Source: Parelaphostrongylus tenuis (lineage: Eukaryota; Nematoda; Chromadorea; Rhabditida; Metastrongylidae). From it: DNA of 64,000 bases. Positions 24,260 through 35,620 of this stretch are shown here, piece by piece. Under the pieces are notes generated by a model. That model was given only the letters and a program-made list of their open reading frames with translations, made no database searches and had not been told where the DNA came from. The stretch spans positions 1 through 64,000 of the forward strand of contig JAHQIW010000449.1 in assembly GCA_019055375.1 (NCBI GenBank). The letters are read 5' to 3'. Each line of letters starts with the position of its first letter. Position 1 is the stretch's first letter. The translations under genes were made by a program, and so were the position numbers.

Positions 24260-25150
24260 CATTATAGTAACGGCCTGTGCTTGCCGTTACCTTTAATTTG
24301 CCCACTTACTGAGATGAGCTTGTTCCATTGATTCATTGTATCTTGTCGCCGCTGACGGCTAAAGACGTTGAAGTCTCGAGTAGAGATTAATTCTATTATT
24401 GAGGGTATATAAACAACCTAAAATATATTCATAAGTACAATATTAATACAAAAAACATAACAATAGTAGCAGCGCCTGTGTAACTACGATAATACTGCGA
24501 CATGGCTAAATGCGAACTGATAAAGTGAACCGATATAATTGAGGATCGATGGTTGAATGAAGTGAACTGTTAGAGTGAATTAGAACTGCGGGGCTTGACC
24601 AGGCCGCGACTTCGGGATGCAGTTATATTCGCCCCGGACAAGACCTGATCATCGAGGGTGAAAGGCAGTGAGTGACTACATAAATCAGAATGATTCTGGG
24701 CGATTATATACATATGGACTAGAACCCATACCTGGTGATGGGTCAAACTGAAACCATAAGGGCTTGGTCCACTGCCCGTAGTCGCAGGCTCCGCTTACAA
24801 TTCGATGTGCTTTGCTAGTATGATATGATGAGAACAAAAATGAAGCGACTAGTCGTGAAATAATCTATCTTCTTGCTCTAATATATTTGAAAAATCTTAT
24901 GATCGTAATGGTTGAGTGACGACAGTGACCGCTCACCGAGTGGAGAGATTACTGAATGGCCCACACCACGATGATGACACGGCAGCTGCCGTTGTCGCGC
25001 CCTTCAAAGGACTATTCGCGTTCTGCACGTCATAGACTGCTTACCTCCGGGATCCCGCAGCCCTCGCCCAGAAAAGTAGCAACGATTCCACGGAGCCGTT
25101 GCTAAAGTCATAGCCTTTACGCACCATATCATCATACCATATTCAACTAT
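24260..25150. repeat. Unclassified GC-rich element
   Basis: Base composition jumps here, with GGCTTGACCAGGCCGCGACT at 24594 and CCGGGATCCCGCAGCCCTCG at 25048, against an AT-rich background. On the minus strand two stretches stay open without an ATG: about 24580-24800 (AEPATTGSGPSPYGF ...) and about 25040-25115 (ATAPWNRCYFSGRGLRDPGG). These could be coding parts of an unidentified transposon or an exon of an unknown gene. No domain recognised. Confidence 0.35.
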
Positions 25151-26110
25151 TTAGTGCTGCTTTTTTGTATGGGGTAAGATCCAAATGCAAAATCAGTTCA
25201 ATAGTCTAGCTGTCAAATAGAAACCCACCGCTATAACACTTATGGTAGAGGCCGCTGAAGTTTTGCGGCATACTGTGGAAAGAGGACCTTGGTCAAACTA
25301 GAAAGTGATTCTGGAATGAGCTCTCATATCATTTGTTAAGTTTAGACAATCTTATGTTATAATGCAGACTTTTGCGAATTGTCCAAAAAGTCTCAATGGT
25401 TTTGTGAGCCGACGTTCTTGACTCATACCTTAGCATTATTAGAACCACTTCAAAATCCTCACCGCAATGTGTTTTTGTTCTATGCGTGCCCAAAACTTAT
25501 TTGTTCTCTTTTTAGATTTTCCATCTAGGTGTTTGCTGATTTAAAACTAGAAAGTCTTCTTTTTTTCCTATGTATTCCTATGTATTTATCACCACATGTT
25601 CTACAAGAGATGAAGGAGACGGAAACTTCATGCGTTCAGGCACATTATTTAGATCTGTTATACGACATCTGGTGATGAATACGTAAGTAAAATCACTTTA
25701 AGTCCTCATCATAGAACTCCTGGTGGGAAATTGAAATGTCGGACAGCTACTCCTTTGAGTACGCATAGAGAGAAAGACACAGCGGTAAAGGCTTCAAAGT
25801 GGTATAGGAAATTCATGGGCAGAAGTCAAGAACGTTGACGCAAAAAGCCACTGAGGCTTTTTGGACAGAGCGCAAAATTCCAGAATAGGCAGAAATGAGT
25901 GTCTCAACACAGCAAAGGATATGACCCCTTATTCCAAACTCTAATTCTCTAGTCTGAGTAAGCTCTAACCTCTATATGTCACACACCCCGGTGATCTCTT
26001 CCACATTAACTGCTACGTGGTACTAAACTATCTTAATGATTTCACGTAGAATTTTCAACACATATGTGAAACATAAACTGAATAATTAATGGATATGGTA
26101 TGTCATAATA
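25151..26110. other. No gene recognised
   Basis: No ORF of note and no repeat assigned. Confidence 0.4.
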
Positions 26111-26116
26111 TTCCCA

Positions 26117-26152
26117 GGGTCTGACGAAGGCAAAATCGCCGGTATGTTAGCC
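26117..26152 (+). ncRNA. Relic hammerhead motif
   Basis: GGGT, CTGACGA, A, GGC-AAAATC-GCC, then GGTATGTT where GAAATGTT would be expected, then AGCC. Helices I and II and the first core box are present; two core adenines are lost. The order matches 63672-63707. Confidence 0.4.
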
Positions 26153-26214
26153 ATCGAATTTCAAAAGAGGAGTAGCAGCTTCCAGCAAGTTTGACTTGAA
26201 GAGAAAAAAGTAAT

Positions 26215-26256
26215 TTGTATATATACTCACATATATATATATACATATATACTCAC
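26215..26256. repeat. TA/CATA microsatellite
   Basis: Alternating TATATA and CATATA with two ACTCAC interruptions. Confidence 0.8.
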
Positions 26257-26289
26257 TAAAGAATGTCATGATTTAATTGTGATAATTAC

Positions 26290-26660
26290 TGGGGAGGGTG
26301 AGATGTACTAAAATTTGTGTTCGATTGAAGCCAGTCGTACCTATCGTTCCGGGTGTTTTCTTAAGATCGTGCTTCAGTACAAATTCGGGCTAATAAAGCT
26401 TTAAGACGAACATTGCCGCCAAAAATGATGAAAAATCATTGATGAGATTCGTGCATGAATGATTTTCGCAAGATTAGCTATTGTTGCCCGAAGTCTTTCC
26501 TTTTTCAAAAGAAGAAACCATATACTTGCGAAAAGGATTACATTCCCAGCTGCTGTAGGGCATTTTCTCATATCTTCTTGATGTTTTTGTAGTCACTAAA
26601 TGGCTTGAGAAATTTTGGCTTCAATACTAAGCTTGTTGTTTGAAAATGATTCCATAGCTG
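26290..26660 (+). repeat. Repeat, inverted partner of 31410-31735
   Basis: Aligns with the minus strand at 31410-31735. Shared blocks include GATGAAAAATCA, GAGATTCGTGCATGAA, TTGCGAAAAGG and CCCAGCTG. In the partner the frame is open for 89 codons; here stops break it, so conservation is at the DNA level and not proof of coding. Confidence 0.6.
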
Positions 26661-27440
26661 ATTATTAGTAAATTATAGGTGACGTTTCGAAGTCGCAACC
26701 TAATTTTTTTTGAAAGCGTATTTTTTGGGATGATATAGTTATATTACGATTCCTACAGACTTTTTGCTAAAAGAACCTAAATGTCACTAACTGAAGCTGT
26801 AACACTCAGAAGACTATTGGTTTTGCACTACAAAGGGTCACGATCTCACGCCATTGGCCTGAAATCACCGTGCCTTTGGCAACAAATTAACTAACTGCGA
26901 AACATCTTCTTTTGACTGCTGCAGTACAGTAAGGAGTTATTTTCGAAAACAAAGTTTCTATGAAAGTGGTCAAAATTTGTGCTATCGAAAAATTTTCGAA
27001 AGTCTAGCGAAAAACTTTGTTGAGCGAGAAATACTTGAGTGCGAAAGATATTTTGATTATAGTGTTAGAGCGTACTGAAAAAGCCATCCTAAAATTAAAG
27101 CACGCCATCAAAATTTCTAAGATTTCAGCTATCAGAAGGCTTATAACTCTAGGAGAAATCAGAAAATGCGTTCTTCACAAGATGTCAAAACAGGTTGCAT
27201 CCATCAAAAATGATCCATATTTGCGAAATCTAATCTTCTTTTGACTGTTACGGCACTCCCGATAGTCCTATCCAAAAAATTACATTATTAAAACTGCTAA
27301 GGCTTACCCTACCTCATGGTTTTAACTACTTATGAGAAAACCTTTATTCGGAGAGAATTACTTGAATGTGAAACAATTATTCTTTCATTTGCTAGAGCGA
27401 AACAAAACGAGCCATTCAAAGAATAACATACGTGGTGGTG
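26661..27440. repeat. Diverged tandem repeat of about 150 bases
   Basis: Carries the satellite signatures GACTGTTACGGCA (27243) and GACTGCTGCAGTACAG (26915). The 75-codon ORF at 27017-27244 lies inside these units and is probably not a gene. Confidence 0.45.
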
Positions 27441-27974
27441 ATAACGGGAAGGAATCGCTCCACCTCCATTTGTTCTTCCCATACCACAATTATGAATAAA
27501 AAATTGGAACGAGATTACGCATTGACCTGAGAAATGGGAATCTAAGGTGCACTGATCAGAAAGAAATTATTGAGAAATTCCGATGTAATGGGATGGCATT
27601 CAATAAGCAGCACCATTTTCGAGCAACTATTCATTGCTTTGCAGTTTTCGGGCGATATGATGAATTTTATGCACTTTATGTAATAAAATATATGAAAACT
27701 GATAGAAGAAGGACAAATTTGACTGAATTGTGGTTTACTATAAATGAAATATCATAGAAAAGTATATCTCTATCAGATCATATCATTTTGTGCAATTCTA
27801 CAGAAAAGCTGTCGATAGAACGGTATGCTTCATTATAGCAGCTACGTGATCTCCTGTCGGCCACCACAATGCTAGGTAACTACATCATCTGACTTGAGGT
27901 GGTTTTTACTCGGGCGTCGATTGCTTCATAGAGCATTATTCAACCTCAGAAGATCGGCTGAACCGAGAGAGGGT
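27441..27974. other. No gene recognised
   Basis: AT-rich, entering a repeat near 27850 that leads to the hammerhead relic. Confidence 0.35.
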
Positions 27975-28018
27975 GGTATTGATGAGTCTCAATAGGGGGA
28001 AACAGGCGCCTGTATACC
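27975..28018 (+). ncRNA. Relic hammerhead ribozyme, 12-base palindromic stem III
   Basis: GGTA, TTGATGA (CTGATGA with C to T), GTCT-CAATA-GGGG, GAA, then the palindrome ACAGGCGCCTGT, A, and TACC, which pairs with GGTA. Cleavage would fall after GTA. Stem II is weakened and one core base is changed. The 3' half recurs at 52350-52385, and a second decayed copy is at 35266-35313. Confidence 0.55.
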
Positions 28019-28479
28019 ACTAGACCTGACAGCTTAAAACATATTACATCCTTATAAGATCAAATCTTAGTGTGGAACTTTATAGAAAGTTGAGTTTTGA
28101 ACAGTATATTTTACTTGATCATATAAGGGGTTTGTAGTGCAAGAGTCGTGGATCATCTTAAAAATATACTGATTGGTCTCTGGTTTGATTGTACTTCTCA
28201 GGCTCACTAAGTCCAAGAACTCCCTGCAACTGGCCGATTGGAGCTAGACATGTATGAAAATAGAAACAATCAAATAGTGTATTGACATTATGCCACTGTT
28301 TAAGATGGAAATTCATTTTCCTTTTTTTGCAATGCTCAACTCCTAAGGGACGACGTATGCCAGGTGAGGTTCACGATTTTTGAAGATCTTTCTCGCCGAA
28401 CAGAACATTTCTCGTCGAACTTTAGCATAGAATTTTACATATAACTATCGAAGCTTGAATCACTACGAGTTCAACGACA

Positions 28480-29880
28480 TATCTGATTTTTTAAAACGAC
28501 TCTTTATTACGTTGTAATAGCGAAAATAAAGTTATGTTTCACAGTCAATTTGCCTCATTTGCGTGTGTCCTTTGGGCTTCGAGGGCTCTTCACTGAAGTG
28601 TTATAAGCCACTAAACAGCACAAATTTTGGGATTTTTGATGATTAATTGGCGCAACTACTCTCCAATAATACAAATCTCGGAACTATTAGCAGTATTCTT
28701 TATTTTGCAAGTACTCTCTTAACTGCGCTGCAATACTGAAATTAAGATTGCATTTCACATGCGGCGCTTATGCCTTCCACCAGTGTGTGCATGTATATTG
28801 CAATATTAACATCAAGTTGTTGCCGTTCAATAACCAGTCGATTGCTTGAGGATTTCAATGGTGCGCTTTTCTTTGAAAAATTCTCTCTGCCAGCTGTAAC
28901 AATAAGAATAAAGCTGTGTTGCAAATCTGAGTAATTTTCACTAGACAGGGCTTTCACACCCATTCAATAGCGCAAATCATAAAAATTTCAAGGACATGCT
29001 CAGTTTTCCGGAGAGAATTCTTAGTTCGTCGTTTACAGCTAAAAGAATATTGAGTTTTACACTCGCGCGCACCATACGCCACAAGTAAATTGCGTTGCGC
29101 GATCGACAAGGCGAGAGTGCGAAACGCAGCAATCTTTTAACTGCCAATAACACATTAAAACCTTCTTCTCAGAAACCAAGCTTATCGGTGAGATCGTTCT
29201 GATTTGTACTTTCGAAAAGTTATTCAATGCCTGAATTAATACCTCCGCCCGAGACCGATGTTTGAGTTTGAAAGAAAATTTGCTTCAACTCTACAGTGTA
29301 CTGTAAAAACCATTTGGAAAATAAAACATACGCTTCACATTCTGAATACTCAAGCTGTCGGATGAATGATAAAACCTAAAATGGAGTACAAAAACACCTT
29401 TCTTCAATATGGGTGTAGAGAGGGGAATAGTACCGAGAACACTTTTCTAGAGACACATATTCTAACGAATAGTTTGCAGAATGCCGAAGTTCTAACCCTT
29501 TATCCAACACGGTTGTCCCTACCCGCTCAAAAATCTCCCACTATTACTTCTCAATTCTTTTCTCGCATACGCCAACTCTGAATAATTGAAAATACATGAA
29601 TGATCGTTTCAGTCTTAATTTAATAAAAGTTTTCGATCAGCAAGTATCGAAAACACTGTGCATAATAATTTTTTCATAATTTAGTAGCAGTTCTACTATT
29701 TCTATCTGCTATAGTGACTCTTGGGTCTTGCATAAAACTAGGGAAGAGGAAACTAAAGATTTTCTTTGTGACCCCCTTTGTACAATGTAATACAACTGAG
29801 TGATTGCCAATTTCAGTATGACTGCGCATTAAACTAGCGTTTTCTTCCGAGAAAGACACGCATAAATGAAGCAAAAGCAC
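28480..29880. repeat. 1.4-kb duplicated block, copy 1, containing 150-base tandem units
   Basis: Aligns over most of its length in direct orientation with 34370-35620. Examples: GAAATTAAGATTGCATTTCA, AACCAAGCTTATC and ACTCTTGGGTC with ATAAAACTAGGGAAGAG. Inside it, units beginning near 28735, 28893 and 29037 repeat at about 150 bases. No coding evidence. Confidence 0.7.
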
Positions 29881-30049
29881 ATCCCTTTGTGGATATTGCT
29901 ATTTTCTGCTGGCACGCGGCTGGGTTGGCTACGAAGAGAGCTTGCCGGCTCCTGCTCCAAGGCTAATCTAACAATCAATCCGAAATCAATTTATTTGACC
30001 TCCTATTGCGGTGTTATGATGATTCTATAAACATAATGATGTAGAGTGG

Positions 30050-30165
30050 TGTGCAAAATCGTTTTGTGTCAGCCGAGATTCAAACGCAGATCTCACTCTT
30101 TCCGGTAGCATGTGCTATACCGTTGCACCACTGACGCTGGTTTTGCACTGCACTCTTTCTACGCT
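30050..30165 (-). repeat. tRNA-derived SINE-like copy
   Basis: Minus strand: GTCAGTGGTGCAACGGTATA (A-box region), GGAAAGAGTGAGATC and TTTGAATCTC (B-box position). Acceptor stem and anticodon arm do not form an intact tRNA. Confidence 0.5.
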
Positions 30166-30774
30166 ACAGCGCCTAATCTAATAGTTTTCTGATGAAATTT
30201 GTACTTTTTTCGTCAACATGTGGGATTTTTGTGCCAATTAATGGTCAGATATGATAGAAAAACTTCAATAAGATTATTTTTATCAATAATAACGCAACTT
30301 TTCCATTCACAATCCACACTCTCGAAGGAAGGAACCAAGTATTGATGAAAAGGCCATATATAGAAGTCTTTTCGAACATTTCTACGATATCTCATCTATA
30401 TTTACCTACATCTGAATCAAATTTATCTTCTATTTCTTTCATATTTCCGTATACTTCATTGCATGAAGTGCATAAAATTAATCATACTGGCTGAAAATTG
30501 GAAAACAGTGGGTCAAAAAGTTTGTGAAACATGGCGCCGCTTGTTGCATACGATCGCATTTCATCGATAATTCTTGATTTTTTTTGATTATTAGTGCAGT
30601 TCAGGTTCCACTTTCTCAGATCACTGCATAATTTCGTTCGAATTCTCTATTAATAGCTATGGAATGCGAACAAGAGATGAGCGTATAGCGGTTTTTTCCC
30701 GTTTTCTCTATACTGTTCTATCCCTTTTGGTAGAAAACGTATAAAAATGAGGTTTTCATTTTTCAAATGACCTC

Positions 30775-31260
30775 TTTTCTTCGCTGTAACAGTCGAAAAA
30801 TACCTTGTTTCACATTCAAGCATTCTTTTTTCATAAGCAATCGATTATCGTATGATTTCAACGGTGTACTTGATGTTGATAAAGGACTTTCATAGTGTCG
30901 CAACGGCGGTCAAAAGATTGGATTTGGCAAATTTCTGATGATTTTCAATTTCTGCATCCTGTTTCGACTACTTCTCAAGAAAAACGCGTTTTCCGATTTC
31001 ATCAGAGTTACCAGCAGCCATTCGGTAGTTTTAATCTTGAAAAATTTAATGTTGGACGCTCAAAATTCGAAGACTTCCACATTATCTTTATTTCTGAGAA
31101 GAACTCATTGTTGTACTGTAGCGTTCAAAAGAAGCTTACTTGTCGCAGTTGGTTGATGTGTTGTTGAAGGTAGGGTGACTTGAGGCCAACTTCGCGAAAT
31201 CCCACACTTTGGAGTGCGAAAACCAATATTCTTCTAACTGTTACAGCTTCAATCAATGAC
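30775..31260. repeat. Diverged tandem repeat of about 150 bases
   Basis: Units begin at CGCTGTAACAGTCG (30783), GTACTGTAGCG (31115) and CTAACTGTTACAGC (31235). The two overlapping ORFs at 30895-31167 fall inside. Confidence 0.45.
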
Positions 31261-31409
31261 ATTCTAGGTTTTTTTAGCAAGATGTTTGTAAAAAATCGAA
31301 TTATAGCTATATAATCTTTGAAATACGCTTTCAGTTGGAAAAATTGGGCTGGGATTTACAACGTCATCTTTTGTTTTCATTAGAACATACTGTGGGATTA
31401 TTTTCGAAC

Positions 31410-31735
31410 AATAAGCTTAGTACTAAAGTCAGAATTTTCCAAGCCATCTACTGACTGCAAAAGCATCAGGGAGATATGAAAAAATGCTCAACAACAGCTG
31501 GGACTATGAACCTTTTCGCAAGCATGTGGTTTTTTTCTTCTAAAAAAGAAAGATTTTGGGCTGCATTAGCGTTAATCTCGCAAAAATATTCATGCACGAA
31601 TCTCATCAGTGATTTTTCATCGTTTTTGGCGACTTCATCTAAGAGCTTCATCAACCCGATTATGTATTGAAGCACGCACCAGTTTTCGTAGCTCGTCGAA
31701 CGGCGCCCCCAACTGAGAGGTATATCGGCCCTCAT
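31410..31735 (-). repeat. Repeat with 89-codon open frame, inverted partner of 26290-26660
   Basis: The minus-strand frame contains LLDEVAKNDEKSLMRFVHEY and is open from a Met at 31735. The partner copy is broken. No domain recognised. It could be the less decayed remnant of a short coding element or a chance open frame. Confidence 0.4.
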
Positions 31736-32448
31736 CGCCCGCAGAGGGATATGTGTGATTCGGAAAATCTTGCTGTATCAAATTAATACAAGAATTCCAA
31801 AAATTTTTGCCGAAAGAAAGGAACTACTTGGTCAAATAACGAAAATCGCCCAATTCGCTTTGCGCGCATCGATTTCTATAGCTGTGCTTTAAGGCTCAAT
31901 GAAATAAGGCGTGCGGACAATAGTGATGGAACGATAAACCTCTGAAGCTCAGTCGTTTGCGAGGGCTAAGCTTTTTTAGAGCATTAAAGTATCGAGCTGT
32001 GCAATAATTACACTTAAGATTGGTCGTTTTTTGCAATTCGTAGACACGCGATCGTGTGACACAGAATTCTGATATTTAATCACAGTCCTTTGTATCATGG
32101 ATATAAGAGGTTAGTTTGCTTAATATTTGAAATTCATTTCGTAGTAAATATGTTTGGAATGAACGATTCCTCTTGCCATAAAGGCTTTCACAAAGGTCGG
32201 TTCTCACCGAATTTTGTTAGATGTGCGATAGAAAAGAATCAGAAAGTTTCTGTTACTATTTGACACATTTCTTGGCTTATTTTCAAAGAAAGCACTAGAT
32301 TGAAATTGATTCATTCTACACATCAATGTACTTCATGCTATGGTCTGACTAATCGACGCCCCAGTGATTTCACAGTTTATTGCTAATTTAGTGTTACAGA
32401 TCATCGGGTTAATAAAATTGCCTTTCGAAAGCACATGACAGTTCATTT
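31736..32448. other. No gene recognised; 3' flank of gene copy C
   Basis: Bases 32250-32448 align with 58520-58773, the 3' flank of copy D, confirming that the C/D duplication extends past the stop codon. No polyadenylation signal can be placed with confidence. Confidence 0.5.
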
Positions 32449-32786
32449 TCAATTTCCAGCGACAGTGGCCGATGCTGAGAAGAAGTGTGATCCAAAGGGA
32501 CCTGTTGCCAGCATTCGAACCGCTCTGTTAACTACATCTTGCCACATCGTTCTCGACCAATTCGCCATAATGATGTTCGTGGTCTGCAATTTTTTTTTTG
32601 CAAAATGAAGTTATTTAGAAATAAATGCAGTTCAAACCGAGAGACTTCCTGAAATTGACAAGTGTGTGCCCGAAACGCCGGTGACCTTGTCATTTTCACA
32701 TTTCTCCGCGTTCTTTCCCTTGCATATCCCCGCCACAGTGTTGCTAGTGATAATGCAGTTGTCCTTGTCTTGATTCATCAAGGTAA
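32449..32786 (-). CDS. Copy C exons 4 and 5 with 54-base intron
   Basis: Exon 4 (32786-32638) follows a TTCTTACAG acceptor and ends at TCTCTCG before GTTTGA. Exon 5 (32583-32449) follows AATTGCAG and is 45 codons including the TGA. Exon 4 carries four cysteines, which may form disulfides in the secreted protein. Exon 5 is the best conserved part of the family: the NWS-x-MW and NRAVRMLA blocks are the same in copies C and D. Confidence 0.85.
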
Positions 32787-32949
32787 CTGTAAGAAACTTG
32801 TATGGCAGAAAGACATCTTTTTATCACTGCATCAAAAAACTTAAAAAACTCGAGAATTGTTCCAATAGCGACTATCTATTAACCTCCGCGTGCTTTAATA
32901 ATTCCTTATTTTTATTCTTAAGCCAGGCACGAGTTGTTATATTATTCTT

Positions 32950-33730
32950 TATTACAGCTGACATTTCGGCAGCTCGCCTTCTTCAGAGCCCGGAAAGGTC
33001 ATATTGTCCGCAATCCAATCAGTCAAATACCTCCATTACTCCCTTAGAAAAAATCACCAGACCTAGATTTCACCGCATCAAGCCCAAAATCAACACTCAA
33101 CATACTTACTGCTTTTTTATATGTGTTCCACAATGATCCAAGTGGAGATCACCGGAAGGACATCAAATAAGCTTGTATTACACCTCACGCATCAAAACAA
33201 CCTTCTTATGTACCGTTCAATACACGAGAGATAACGAGGCTTTCTTCCGTGAAGCTTCTAGCTGGATTGATTGTGTAAATCCAAACGCTTTTAAAATCTG
33301 TCTCACCAATGTCTTATGCTCTTGCACAAAGATGGCGATTTCTGTTGTTAAAATACACTCCGGCGTGTTCTGTGCCCTACTTGTGCCTGGAGGGGTGTTT
33401 CGGCTAATGAAACGCTTGTCAGCTAGGTGTTCTTCTGTGGGGGCATAGAGCGGCCTACCCATCTCTCCAAAATATCTATTGCCATACGCTTTGCAGGAGA
33501 TTAGGTAAGCTGTTCCTGCGTTCATGCAATCACCGTCTCTGCCGTTCGGACATATTTTGCAAATTTTCGTTGTACAGACCGGTCATATAAGTGGTTGCGA
33601 GCTAATTGGTGCCTCAAAGTATTCGGTGGTATTTCAATGATCGTAACCTATTTCTCTAAACCTGCTCTTTTCAAACAACGTTTTTATCTTTCAACGATAG
33701 TGTAAATGATGTACCAAGAAAAACAACGGA
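32950..33730 (-). mobile_element. Penelope-like element: linker and GIY-YIG domain
   Basis: Minus-strand frames give, from about 33690 downwards, CLKRAGL-type residues, EIPPNTLRHQLARNHLYDRS (about 33590-33650), and then the GIY-YIG domain at 33525-33217: GTAYLISCKAYGNRYFGEMG, RPLYAPTEEHL and a C-terminal helix. Penelope-like elements encode RT fused to GIY-YIG. Here the catalytic region is partly kept (AYLISC, then RYFGE for the usual YIGE, plus the EEHL glutamate), but frameshifts separate linker and domain. The RT domain is missing. A hammerhead variant lies 230 bases downstream at 32956-32990. The element sits in intron 3 of gene copy C. Confidence 0.85.
32956..32990 (-). ncRNA. Hammerhead ribozyme variant, minimal stem III, all boxes present
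   Basis: Minus strand: GGCT, CTGAAGA, A, GGC-GAGCT-GCC, GAA, ATGT, C, AGCT. Stem I is GGCT with AGCT (4 pairs). Stem II is 3 pairs, with an extra A before it. Stem III is the palindrome ATGT without a loop. The CTGANGA and GAAA boxes are intact, and cleavage would follow GTC. Small hammerheads lacking a stem III loop are known from Penelope-like elements and act as dimers; the position downstream of a GIY-YIG ORF fits. Confidence 0.7.
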
Positions 33731-34369
33731 TACTATGTCAGAAGGTCACATACTCTTTGTGATGGTGAGCGGTCGCTAGTAGAATTGTGTCCAAGTTCCT
33801 CACTATCCCAAACAATTTCTAAGGTATCCTAGCGTATTGCATGCAGCCTACATGAGCTGCAAGATAAAGTTCATGAAAATGCCAGAGGTGAGAAAATTAA
33901 TAGCAATGAGCAGCAAGTAGAGACTTTACCAGTACCACCGTTTGCGCAGGAGATCTATAAGCAAAACCCCAACGAGGAAGCTGATGGAAAATTTCGGAAG
34001 CTTGCGAACCAAGCTTTCACAACTCTTATTCACTATCGCGCAAAAAGGTTTGACTCAAACTTCATCAAACTACAAAAGTGAGGAGCTGACAAAACAGGCA
34101 TAAAACGTTCATCAATGCTCATGATGCGGTGCATCCTCTATCAGCATACTTTTTTTCAAATGTAATTTTCTTTCCTTCTAGACATCTCATCAGTTATTCG
34201 ATAGCTTAACTATCAAAAATTTGAAAGATATCCTTTGTTTTTTGGAAGGTCTTTATGTTACACTATAACAGTGAAAAGGAAATGTTATTCAACTGACGAG
34301 CATCTTTAGATGAGCAAAGCTTTTCCTCGGAAAGTATAACAAATCTTCGATAGCACAAAATTTGGTAAA

Positions 34370-35620
34370 TCTGATAGTGCTTTTGGTTACCCCAGAAATG
34401 CCTTTATTGCGCTGCAACACAACGAAATTAAGATTGCATTTCACATTCGGCGCGTACGCCCTGCACAGGTATGTGGATGAGTAATGCATCATTGGCATCA
34501 AGCCGTCGCTGTTCAACATCAGTCGATAGCTCAAATCTCAGAAATCAAGGGCATGTTTGTGTTTTGAAAAAAAGTCTCATAGTGAGCTGTGGCAACAAAA
34601 ATAAAACTATGTTCCATGCCTGAGTATTTTTCGACAAACATGACTTTTCTCTCAGATTTTCACACCTGTTCAATAGCACAACTCTCAACAATTTTGAGTA
34701 TGCATAGTTTTTGAGAATGAGTTCTTAATGGGTCATCACAGTCAAAGGAATATTGGGTTTTATAATCGTCGCGCACCGCATGCCACATGTAAATTGCGCA
34801 GCACGATCTACACGGCGCCGAATGGGAATTTCAATAATCTTTTAGATCTAACAGCGCATTAAAACGTCCTCCTCAAAAACCAAGCTTATCATTGAGAAAT
34901 TTAAGATTTGTGGTATTGAATGGTTATTGAAAGTCTAAATGAAAACCTCAGTCCAGCGGAAGACGCTTGAGTGTGAAAGAAAATTTTACTTTACCTTAAC
35001 ACCATGATATAAAAACCATTTGAGAAAATAAAACTCACCCTCACATTCTCTACATTTAAGCTGTCAAAATTCTTTTAAAGCCTCGGAAATAACCGAAAAA
35101 TACCTTTTGTCCGAATATGGACGCTGATAGGGAAAAAGTACCTAGAAAACTTTTCTGCAGACACATATAACACGGCTGTCCCTTCTCACGCAGAACTTTT
35201 CCTCTATTCATAAGCAGCTAACCTATTCTCGCGCACGTCGACTCTGATCGACGAAACCGAGGAAGGGTACTACCGATAAGTCCAATAGGATGAAATAGGA
35301 GCCTATATAGCACTAGATCTATCTGCTCAGAATAAACGAATCACTGATATAAACTCAGTCATAGTAGATTTTTCAATGAACAGCTGTCGAATAGAGCATG
35401 CATAATCTTTCTCAATAATTACTAGCTGTTTTCCGATTTCTATTTACTGTGTTGACTCTTGGGTCCTGTATAAAACTAGGGAAGAGAAAATCTAAAGATT
35501 TTTCTTGTGATCCTTTTTGTACAATGCAATACAATTGATTGATTGGAAAATTCAGTACGATTGCGTGGCAAACCAGCGTTTTTCTCCACAGAAATCACAT
35601 ATAACCAGACGAGAAGCATA
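34370..35620. repeat. 1.3-kb duplicated block, copy 2
   Basis: Direct-orientation homologue of 28480-29880. It lies in intron 3 of gene copy C. It differs by carrying about 110 bases of the hammerhead relic repeat at 35240-35345, where copy 1 has unrelated sequence. Confidence 0.7.
35266..35313 (+). ncRNA. Relic hammerhead, sister of 27975-28018
   Basis: GTACTA, CCGATAA in place of CTGATGA, GTCC-AATA-GGAT (stem II intact with one G-U), GAAATAGGAGCCTATA, then TAGC. Flanks CACTAGATCT and an upstream GAAACCGAGG match the copy at 27.96 kb. Core mutations make it inactive. Confidence 0.45.

Noticed and set aside
27017..27244. 75-codon plus-strand ORF rich in Lys and Ile
   Set aside because: It lies within the diverged 150-base tandem repeat; other units are not open.
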